Positions 60,701 through 64,000 of a DNA stretch of 64,000 nt are shown here, one piece after another; position 1 is the first letter of the stretch; every line of letters starts with the position of its first letter. The translations under genes were made by a program, and so were the position numbers. The notes beneath the pieces were generated by a model that saw only the letters and a list, made by a program, of their open reading frames with translations, had not been told where the DNA came from and searched no databases. The stretch is from Himantopus leucocephalus (taxonomy: Eukaryota > Chordata > Aves > Charadriiformes > Recurvirostridae), in assembly GCA_003993805.1 (NCBI GenBank), contig RSEF01000004.1, positions 15,837,125 to 15,901,124 on the forward strand, given 5' to 3'.

Positions 60701-60914
60701 GCATGGTGCTTTGTCATTTAAGATGCCAGAAGTTCTTAAGCTCTCAGTAGTCCTTTTCATGTTTATATGACTAAAGTACTGCTTGTAAAATTACAGAGGA
60801 AAGATTACACAGCATTAACAAAGTTCCTCCCACCAAAATACGAGTATGTTCTAGAAGTTCGAATGACACCTATTCAGTGCAAGCTCTACCAATACTACTT
60901 GGATCATTTGACAG
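15728..60914 (+). CDS. ATRX: ATRX, SWI/SNF-family chromatin remodeler (20 exons; both ends outside or missing)
   Basis: ATP-dependent DNA translocase that with DAXX deposits histone H3.3 at telomeric, pericentric and other repetitive heterochromatin. Twenty exons (listed singly) join into 1,740 codons without a stop; every splice phase agrees. In order they encode the N-terminal region, the Cys-rich ADD domain reading H3K9me3/unmodified H3K4 (exons 7-9), a 969-codon Lys/Ser/Glu-rich disordered exon with the HP1-type motif LIVKL, the DAXX-binding region (end of exon 9 to exon 11), acidic and basic linkers, then the Snf2 ATPase with motif I MGLGKT (exon 17), LVVCPLNT (exon 18), motif II DEGH and motif [12 protein letters not shown] (exon 20). 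Mammalian exons 1-2 are not visible, and the second RecA lobe lies past the window. The human protein is 2,492 residues, so about 70% is here. Identity to mammalian ATRX is near-complete in the ADD and ATPase parts. Confidence 0.97.
15784..17554 (+). other. ATRX intron 3
   Basis: AT-rich intron. A 102-codon minus-strand frame at 16,850-17,158 has no recognised similarity. Nothing else is seen. Confidence 0.6.
17555..17607 (+). CDS. ATRX: ATRX exon 4
   Basis: Acceptor GGTTTTAG, donor AAAAAG|GTTGGT. Fifty-three nt encoding [17 protein letters not shown] plus two bases of Arg. Same length and phase as the mammalian exon, and very similar in sequence. Confidence 0.88.
17608..19262 (+). other. 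ATRX intron 4
   Basis: Carries the N-joined duplication at 17,754-18,061; otherwise T-rich with no recognised element. Confidence 0.6.
17754..18061. repeat. 153-bp direct duplication joined by a single N
   Basis: Copies 17,754-17,906 and 17,909-18,061 are equal in length, about 95% identical and meet at N 17,907. Best read as unmerged allelic contig ends. It lies in intron 4, so the protein is unaffected. Confidence 0.88.
19263..19387 (+). CDS. ATRX: ATRX exon 5
   Basis: Acceptor CTATGCAG, donor AAAG|GTAGTT. Encodes [20 protein letters not shown] through the acidic [13 protein letters not shown] to SLPK. One codon shorter than the human exon in the DDEKPLDDET segment. Confidence 0.93.
19388..20665 (+). 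other. ATRX intron 5
   Basis: Includes a CA-rich patch near 19,530-19,570. A stretch near 20,240-20,350 faintly resembles an old MIR-type SINE (TTAAGTGACTTAGCCAAAG), too decayed to call. Confidence 0.55.
20666..20785 (+). CDS. ATRX: ATRX exon 6
   Basis: Acceptor TATTCTAG, donor GGAG|GTAAAT. Encodes [38 protein letters not shown]. This corresponds to the short exon that is alternatively spliced in mammals (inference from order and sequence). It lies just before the ADD domain. Confidence 0.93.
20786..24488 (+). other. ATRX intron 6
   Basis: 3.7 kb of intron with one CR1-like fragment near 22,060 and no other recognised element. Confidence 0.6.
22055..22132 (-). repeat. CR1-like LINE fragment
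   Basis: TTTTGGAAGGGACATCAAGAG followed by an AAGCCGTAC...CAGGGCAAGCTCAG pattern resembles the reverse complement of the CR1 3' end. Short and diverged. Confidence 0.4.
24489..24598 (+). CDS. ATRX: ATRX exon 7 (start of ADD domain)
   Basis: Acceptor CTCTATAG, donor TGTAAG|GTATGT. Encodes [20 protein letters not shown] through [17 protein letters not shown] and the final CxxC half are zinc ligands of the GATA-like finger of ADD. The acceptor is fixed by phase: the alternative AG two bases later breaks the frame. Confidence 0.95.
24599..26795 (+). other. ATRX intron 7
   Basis: Holds a 20-bp tandem pair (CAGCTTACAAATTTATATT, about 24,762-24,801) and a patch of GAGATAC/AGATATC repeats at 25,240-25,340. 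No genes. Confidence 0.6.
26796..26863 (+). CDS. ATRX: ATRX exon 8 (ADD domain)
   Basis: Acceptor CTTTACAG, donor TGTAG|GTAAGT. Encodes [20 protein letters not shown] and QC plus two bases of Arg. Contains zinc-binding Cys and the link between the GATA-like and PHD fingers. Confidence 0.95.
26864..27785 (+). other. ATRX intron 8
   Basis: Just over 900 bp, AT-rich, nothing recognised. Confidence 0.6.
27786..30694 (+). CDS. ATRX: ATRX giant exon 9 (PHD part of ADD, disordered region, HP1 motif, start of DAXX-binding region)
   Basis: Acceptor TTATTTCAG, donor TCAG|GTGTGC. A 2,909-nt exon carrying 969 full codons, slightly shorter than the human exon. It begins [20 protein letters not shown], the PHD-finger half of ADD with its CxxC ligands, and ends that domain at CYICHPEP. 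A coiled-coil-like helix ([14 protein letters not shown]) follows. LIVKL at 28,876-28,890, within the conserved [11 protein letters not shown], is the LxVxL HP1-binding motif. The second half is a low-complexity Lys/Ser/Glu tract with a ~48-residue period (29,746-30,564). The end ([14 protein letters not shown] to GFCQSSG) is the conserved DAXX-binding region. Reading past the donor gives 19 codons to TAA at 30,753. Confidence 0.97.
29746..30564 (+). repeat. ATRX: Coding tandem repeat of ~144 bp (48 residues) in ATRX exon 9
   Basis: The block (D)(S)SSDxEKSxxEKE recurs near 29,767, 29,911, 30,031, 30,178, 30,322 and 30,466: spacings about 144, 120, 147, 144 and 144 nt. Each acidic Ser-rich block is followed by a Lys-rich block ending near KKxxKKEQ. 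Units are diverged (amino-acid pattern, not DNA identity), so the array is old. Confidence 0.75.
31707..31743 (-). other. G-run tract (minus strand), potential G-quadruplex
   Basis: On the + strand, CCACCACC then runs of six to eight C separated by CA/TCCA. The minus strand therefore has long G runs suitable for G-quadruplex formation. Confidence 0.55.
32497..32875 (+). repeat. CR1 LINE 3' fragment
   Basis: The order GACTGGGAGAAGTGGGTTGG, TAATTGCTGTCTTCCAA, TTTACGTTGAGGATGGTCAA, then CCAGAGGTCTCTTCCAAC and TATGGTTCTA matches the 3' region and tail of avian CR1 elements. Diverged, in sense orientation to ATRX. Confidence 0.8.
34133..34211 (+). CDS. ATRX: ATRX exon 10 (acidic)
   Basis: Acceptor CTCCCCCAG, donor ATAG|GTATGA. 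Encodes (G)[25 protein letters not shown] and two bases of Arg. Corresponds to the short mammalian exon with the DDDDDDNDPENR stretch. The frame continues open past the donor. Confidence 0.93.
34212..34416 (+). CDS. ATRX: Read-through 3' end of ATRX exon 10: candidate truncated-isoform C-terminus
   Basis: If intron 10 is retained, Arg (AGG) is completed and 67 further codons follow, starting [15 protein letters not shown] and ending NAKKVFS, then TAG at 34,414. Twenty-two of the 67 residues are Lys/Arg and three are acidic. The core [11 protein letters not shown] resembles an AT-hook. The resulting protein would keep ADD and the disordered region but lose the ATPase. A truncated isoform from intron retention (ATRXt) is known in human and mouse. 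That this is its counterpart is inference. Confidence 0.55.
34418..34443 (+). promoter_or_regulatory. Stem-loop just after the read-through stop codon
   Basis: TAACACACC and GGTGTGTTA form a perfect 9-bp stem, extendable by a T-G pair, with a short TGCATA-type loop. It starts 1 nt after the TAG of the retained-intron frame. It does not match the histone stem-loop consensus. Confidence 0.5.
34677..34682 (+). terminator. Candidate intronic poly(A) signal in ATRX intron 10
   Basis: AATAAA about 260 nt after the retained-intron stop. Further AATAAA hexamers lie at 34,919, 35,830 and 36,382; the last has the best T/GT-rich downstream sequence. They could end a truncated ATRX mRNA. Confidence 0.45.
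37335..37415 (+). repeat. Possible ancient MIR/CORE-type SINE fragment
   Basis: GATGAGGCAGGGTTAGGCAA, CTCAGGGTCACAGCAG and AGTGGCAGAAGTGAATGAAA follow the order of a MIR core (gagg...ttaag...ggtcacacag...tggcagag). Diverged. Confidence 0.45.
40004..40025. repeat. 22-bp perfect palindrome
   Basis: Self-complementary around TGTATGTGTATATACACATACA in a TG-rich patch of intron 10. Probably derived from a dinucleotide microsatellite. Confidence 0.6.
40845..40975 (+). CDS. ATRX: ATRX exon 11
   Basis: Acceptor TTCAAAG, donor GATG|GTGAGC. Encodes [36 protein letters not shown] and NENTADD. The [14 protein letters not shown] part is highly conserved at the end of the DAXX-interacting region. Confidence 0.95.
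40976..41595 (+). other. ATRX intron 11
   Basis: Contains the N-joined duplication at 41,197-41,417 and little else. Confidence 0.65.
41197..41417. repeat. 110-bp direct duplication joined by a single N
   Basis: Copies 41,197-41,306 and 41,308-41,417 are equal in length, differ at about three positions and abut N 41,307. Same assembly-artefact pattern as at 13.7 and 17.9 kb. Confidence 0.9.
41596..41775 (+). CDS. ATRX: ATRX exon 12
   Basis: Acceptor TCTGACAG, donor AAAG|GTACAT. Encodes the acidic [20 protein letters not shown], then [40 protein letters not shown]. Alternating acidic and basic blocks, as in mammals. Confidence 0.95.
41776..43489 (+). other. ATRX intron 12
   Basis: Contains a strong inverted repeat at 42,712-42,768; otherwise nothing recognised. 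Confidence 0.6.
43490..43583 (+). CDS. ATRX: ATRX exon 13
   Basis: Acceptor TTTTTAAAG, donor ACAAG|GTATAC. Encodes [20 protein letters not shown] then [10 protein letters not shown] plus two bases of Arg. Acidic, Ser-rich CK2-type sites. Confidence 0.93.
43584..44129 (+). other. ATRX intron 13
   Basis: 546 bp of A/T-rich intron; nothing recognised. Confidence 0.6.
44130..44238 (+). CDS. ATRX: ATRX exon 14
   Basis: Acceptor CTTTATAG, donor AATAAG|GTACTA. Encodes [36 protein letters not shown]. The basic [10 protein letters not shown] is a likely nuclear-localisation-type segment. Confidence 0.94.
44239..44899 (+). other. ATRX intron 14
   Basis: About 660 bp, nothing recognised. Confidence 0.6.
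44900..45079 (+). CDS. ATRX: ATRX exon 15
   Basis: Acceptor TTGTAATAG, donor AGAGAG|GTATGT. Encodes [20 protein letters not shown] then [40 protein letters not shown]. The charged helix leads into the ATPase. The long poly-Glu run seen here in human is reduced to SEDEDNDD. Confidence 0.95.
45080..45476 (+). other. ATRX intron 15
   Basis: 397 bp; nothing recognised. Confidence 0.6.
45477..45618 (+). CDS. ATRX: ATRX exon 16
   Basis: Acceptor CTTATAG, donor GATG|GTAAGG. Encodes [20 protein letters not shown] then [18 protein letters not shown] and [14 protein letters not shown] is the Q-motif-like entry to the Snf2 ATPase domain. Confidence 0.95.
45825..45905 (-). repeat. CR1-like LINE fragment
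   Basis: AATGTAAAGTTGGAAGGATC, CAGAATCACCTAATTC resembles the complement of an old CR1 3' end. Weak. Confidence 0.4.
46723..46788 (+). repeat. 33-bp perfect tandem duplication
   Basis: Two identical units beginning TTATCATGATCTTGCATTGA (46,723-46,755 and 46,756-46,788), with a partial third (TTATCA), end 62 bp before the exon 17 acceptor AG. Confidence 0.9.
46851..46960 (+). CDS. ATRX: ATRX exon 17 (ATPase motif I)
   Basis: Acceptor TTCTTCAG, donor TTACAG|GTAAGA. Encodes [20 protein letters not shown] then [22 protein letters not shown] is the Walker A motif; its Lys binds ATP phosphate (46,931-46,960 covers [10 protein letters not shown]). Confidence 0.96.
48276..49460 (-). pseudogene. Possible decayed coding or retro-inserted sequence
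   Basis: On the minus strand, separate frames read protein-like: one from about 49,410 ([11 protein letters not shown]..., about 60 codons to a stop), one around 49,085-48,940 ([19 protein letters not shown], 48 codons), and one of about 105 codons down to 48,276 (includes [20 protein letters not shown]). Stops and frame changes separate them. It could be a processed pseudogene, an old mobile element or chance; no family is recognised. It runs up to the assembly gap. Confidence 0.25.
49462..49561. other. Assembly gap of 100 N
   Basis: A 100-N placeholder inside ATRX intron 17; true size unknown. Confidence 0.98.
51305..51451 (+). CDS. ATRX: ATRX exon 18 (ATPase motif Ia)
   Basis: Acceptor CTTGCAG, donor CTAGAG|GTATAA. 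Forty-nine codons: [20 protein letters not shown] then [20 protein letters not shown] to [19 protein letters not shown] is motif Ia. Confidence 0.96.
51660..51837 (+). CDS. ATRX: ATRX exon 19
   Basis: Acceptor TTTGAAAG, donor CCAG|GTAAGT. Encodes [20 protein letters not shown] then [20 protein letters not shown] to FNKALVDP. Within the first RecA lobe ([11 protein letters not shown]). Confidence 0.96.
51838..57045 (+). other. ATRX intron 19
   Basis: 5.2 kb, the second longest ATRX intron seen complete. Contains an old CR1-like element at 54,752-55,085 and a single N in a poly-T run at 55,331. Confidence 0.6.
54752..55085 (+). repeat. Ancient CR1-like LINE 3' fragment
   Basis: GAAAGATTGAAGGAGTAAGG, TTTTAGCGTAGAAAAAAGAC at the start and CAGTGATCCCTTGAGGTCTC, TACATTCCTTT at the end follow the layout of old amniote CR1 3' ends (ending in a gacctctgaggtcccttcc-type line). 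Strongly diverged. Confidence 0.55.
57046..57183 (+). CDS. ATRX: ATRX exon 20 (ATPase motifs II and III)
   Basis: Acceptor TTTCTAG, donor GAAT|GTGAGT. Encodes [20 protein letters not shown] then [20 protein letters not shown] and NNLIE. DEGH (57,066-57,077) is the Walker B/motif [11 protein letters not shown] is motif III. Confidence 0.96.
57184..58122 (+). other. ATRX intron 20
   Basis: 939 bp; nothing recognised. Confidence 0.6.
58123..58298 (+). CDS. ATRX: ATRX exon 21
   Basis: Acceptor TGTCCTAG, donor GTTCAG|GTAAGA. Encodes [20 protein letters not shown] then [20 protein letters not shown] to LAGCVQ. Near-identical to the mammalian protein. Confidence 0.96.
58299..60796 (+). other. ATRX intron 21
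   Basis: Contains the solo LTR at 58,461-58,944 and a GC-richer patch at 59,870-60,260 of unknown origin. Confidence 0.6.
58461..58944 (-). mobile_element. Solo LTR of an avian endogenous retrovirus
   Basis: Flanked by a 5-bp target duplication TCTCT (58,461-58,465 and 58,940-58,944). The element (58,466-58,939) begins on the + strand TGTTGTGGTTTAACCCCAGC and ends CAGCCAAAGCCAGCACG, i.e. the complement of an LTR whose first base pair has decayed from TG to CG. It shows familiar neoavian LTR blocks such as GAAAACTCGTGGGTTGA and CAGAAAAGGCCTTGACTC. No internal retroviral genes remain, and the 157-codon frame across it is not a gene. Antisense to ATRX, in intron 21. Confidence 0.85.
60797..60914 (+). 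CDS. ATRX: ATRX exon 22 (last exon in window)
   Basis: Acceptor AAATTACAG, donor ACAG|GTATGT. Encodes [20 protein letters not shown] then [19 protein letters not shown] plus the first base of Gly. Next comes the insert and second RecA lobe of the remodeler, not in the window. Confidence 0.96.
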
Positions 60915-63900
60915 GTATGTGCCTACAATTCTCTCAGGTAACAAGACTGATGGTCATTTAATAAGAGGCTTTCTGCCATAGTTGGTATGTTTGGGGTTTC
61001 TTTTATATGCAGTATTTGCTCTACAGATCTAGTTTTCTGCTTCCTGTAAGGTTTGCCTTAGCTCTGAAACTTGAATTATAGCAAAAGATTTGGTTGCTCA
61101 AAAAAATATTTTTTTAAGGAGTAATATAGTATTTGCATCTCTTAACAGTAGTCCACCTTCAGGTTTTGGTTCATCTCTTCTTCCTTTTCTGATCATAAAA
61201 CAGAATTGGTTTAATGTCTTACTCATCCAAGAAACAAGATGTTGGCTGTAAGACTGGGGGGAGAGAATGCAAAGTTGAGATGTACTGGTGTAAGCGCACT
61301 ACCAAACCTTGCAGTTTCCTTTTGCCATTACGCTAGCTGAAGCTGTTATTTGTCAAATATTGGCTCTTTTGTGGAACTATCTCTTCTTTTGTTCTCAAAA
61401 CCACAAGTCCGGTTTTCACAATGACCGTGCTTTTCATCAGCTTTCAGTGCGGTCTTGACTGGTCTGTCTTGGGGAGTTGCATCTTCCTAATTAGATGTAA
61501 ATTTGTTTAATTGAAAAAGCATATAAGGAAAAAACCAACAAACCTCGGAATACGTTACTTTGGTCTGGTGTGCTGTTTGCTTATGTTGGAGATAAGTCAC
61601 TGCAGCTTGTAATTTTAGTATATCAAGGTATTGGAAGATCAATGCTTCTAACGGATACACACATACGTAGCACGTGCACTACCAGCCTGGTAATCTCAAG
61701 TAACTCTTAGTGAGGTTTTCTGCACCGCTGTGCTTCACGCAGCCAGGTTCCTCACCAGCAGTTTTTGGGTTCTGGAGCAATTCTGGTTTTTTTAAATACC
61801 ATTTATAATGATTGACTTAATGATCAGGGGTTGAATTCCATAATCAAGAATGTTTAAGGCACTGCTGATAGGATTTTGTCTAAAGCTTGAAGTGCATATT
61901 CACTTTTTGTTGTGATTACAAAACGTACTTCATAGTCTGTTATGCCAATTTATTATCTTTTTTTTGCCCTTGCTAAGCCACCTCTCTAAAAATGCCTGTT
62001 TGTTGCTGATGGATTTTTTTTTTTTTAACTGTATTTTCCTAGTCTGGTTACTCTCCCAAGTTTAATTACAAAAAAAGGTAATTGTATCTCAAATTAAGCT
62101 ATGATCTATAGCAGTATGCAATTCACTGTGTTGTCTTAATGACTTTAGATTCTGGATAGTGCAGTTTGCCATCTAGATAAATGGCCAGCTAGACTTTGTT
62201 TCCACGGTTCTGTTACCTGTTGCCTTGATTTGGTTAAGTCATAGAAGGAAAGAGTTTTGAAGGACCAGTGAGAGTAATTTCAATTCTACTGATACCTCCA
62301 ATAATAACTGGATGCCTAAATGCCAACTGCTTCCTTTGCCCTTTTACTCTAAAAAGTAAAAACTTTGTGTTTTATTTTAAAAAATATGAAATAACCAAAC
62401 CCAAAACAAACAACCCCCCCTTGTCTTGCATTAATAGTACTTCAAAACATTATGTAAACAAGCCCAAACCTTCATGTGTAGTGCTGATTCCTAATTAGTT
62501 CTGTGCTGCAGTCTGTTCTGTGTTGGCTCTTCTTTATATAAATGTTCTGAAAAGCAGGTTATTTATCTTCTGTTTATTTCTGCATCACGCTAAATGCCTT
62601 CCGAAAGCTGGCAGCTTAAAAATGATGAGCATTAGCTATTTAGTTTACAGGCGTGCATCTAAATGATTTAGGTTAAATCTTTGTAGCTCTTCATAGGAAC
62701 TTTTCAATCCCAACAGTCAGGGTAGTTTGGTGGGTTATCTTTGGCCTATTTCCAATACAAAGCCAGGCTGGTTTTATACTTTCCGACTCTGCCGACGCTG
62801 GCTTTATTGGTCTGCCNATCACTGATTAGCGTAAGAACTCGTGCTGTATGTTTACAGCTGGTCTTCTCTGACTCTTTGCGGAAGTCTTTACATACAGTGA
62901 CTTTCAACACTTCCTTGTTTAACAGAGCGGGCAGCAGATATGAGGAATTAGCCCCTTGTCCAGTGTCCGTTAAATTAAGGGAAAGGTTTGCTCTGGTGAA
63001 AAGCCTATTACAGTGAGCTTCAAATTTGCTACATTGTTGGAGCCATTAATTTATTAACAGGTTGTATATGTAACTAACTGTAAGAAAATGCACTGCCTTG
63101 ATGGGTGGTTTAATTAATCTGCCTAGACTTTAAGGGCTCAACAAAATTATTTGAGTTTAGCCAAGTTTGCATTTGTCGAAAAGGGATGTACTGTTTCATG
63201 ACTTACCAGCCCTTTGTGGGCTGCTTGAACTCCCTGAAGTCGTAGAAGGTGTTATCTGCTTCTTCTGTCTTTATCTTGGGTTAGTGTCCTGCTGGCTTGG
63301 TCAACTCAGTCAGTGCCAGAGACGATACGACAAAGAAGGGAAATGAGGAAGGAAAGACAAGTGGCCGTTTTAGAGGGGAACAAGCTGTCAAAGCTAACCG
63401 TGGCTCATCTTCAGAGCGAATCTCAGTGCTGGTTGCTGATGCCCACATTAATTCTTTGCATTACTTCATATTTCAAAAGAAGACAACGTGCTTTCCGATT
63501 TTCATTAAATAAAAAAGGGAGTCTTGCTACTGAAGATAAATATAGAAGGCAAATTGCTGCACTCGTCTGCCAGTTTTTAAAATTACGTTTTTCTGTGCTC
63601 TGTAACAGGCATAAATTAAAATACACATTTTAGCCAGGTGTTCCCTTAATTTAATGAAAATGATACAGGTTTTCTTTCACTTCTGTAACACGGAAAATTA
63701 AAAAGTCTCTAGGACTTGTTAACTTGAAACTTGTTTAGAGCATGTTTCTCTGTGATGTTAGCTCAGGTTTAGGGAAGTCAAATCTAAGAATTTCTGTCAT
63801 CCTTAGAATTCCATTTCCCAAAGTTATAGGAGAGCACAAATGGGAGGATACTCAAAGCTGTTGTATGATTAAAACATAGAAAGAACTTGCTCTGTTAAAG

Positions 63901-64000
63901 TATTTATACTCTGTAGATGTTTACTGGGATTGTCTTGTGCATGGTGCAAATGCACCGAATAAGCTTGGTGCCTGTTTTGCCGTAGACATTTGATGATTGT
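60915..64000 (+). other. ATRX intron 22 (partial)
   Basis: At least 3.1 kb. I searched for the next ATRX exon (mammalian VGNNSEGGRGKAGAKLFQDF) and did not find it. A single N at 62,817. A 106-codon frame at 63,313-63,633 has no recognised similarity. Confidence 0.65.

Noticed and set aside
62225..62290. CR1-like string near TCATAGAAGGAAAGAG
   Set aside because: Similarity too short to separate from chance.
63313..63633. Candidate next ATRX exon after exon 22
   Set aside because: Basic start looked promising, but it does not match the conserved ATRX sequence expected there and has no fitting phase-1 splice boundary.

Overview
The window is vertebrate genomic DNA, most likely from a bird of the Neoaves. 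Coding sequence occurs only as short exons with GT/AG boundaries inside long AT-rich introns. The interspersed repeats are decayed CR1-type LINEs plus one retroviral solo LTR of a type I recognise from neoavian genomes. Two neighbouring genes, both on the + strand, explain all confident coding sequence: MAGT1 and ATRX. The same pair lies head-to-tail on human Xq21.1.

Region 1 (1-11,645) is the 3' part of MAGT1, an ER-membrane subunit of the STT3B oligosaccharyltransferase. Nine coding exons give 301 codons and a stop, and only the first coding exon (signal peptide) is upstream of the window. The 3' UTR ends near an AATAAA at 11,621. Region 2 (11,646-15,727) is intergenic DNA plus the ATRX 5' region. 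It holds a 100-N gap, a false duplication at a single N, and coding-like but interrupted frames on the minus strand. ATRX exons 1-2 and its promoter were not found here.

Region 3 (15,728-60,914, continuing past the window) is ATRX, the SWI/SNF-type chromatin remodeler that works with DAXX and histone H3.3. Twenty exons give 1,740 uninterrupted codons with consistent splice phases. They encode the N-terminal region, the complete ADD zinc-finger domain, a giant 2.9-kb disordered exon with an HP1-type motif and a ~48-residue repeat, the DAXX-binding region, acidic/basic linkers, and ATPase motifs I to III. The second helicase lobe lies beyond 64,000.

The most interesting signal is in ATRX intron 10. 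The frame of exon 10 reads on for 67 codons into a strongly basic tail with an AT-hook-like core. A stem-loop begins 1 nt after the stop, and AATAAA follows about 260 nt later. This fits a truncated, remodeler-less isoform like the mammalian intron-retention form ATRXt, here with its own DNA-binding-like tail. Several near-perfect direct repeats joined by one N (13.6, 17.8 and 41.2 kb) look like assembly errors. Exon numbers follow the human genes from memory and are provisional.
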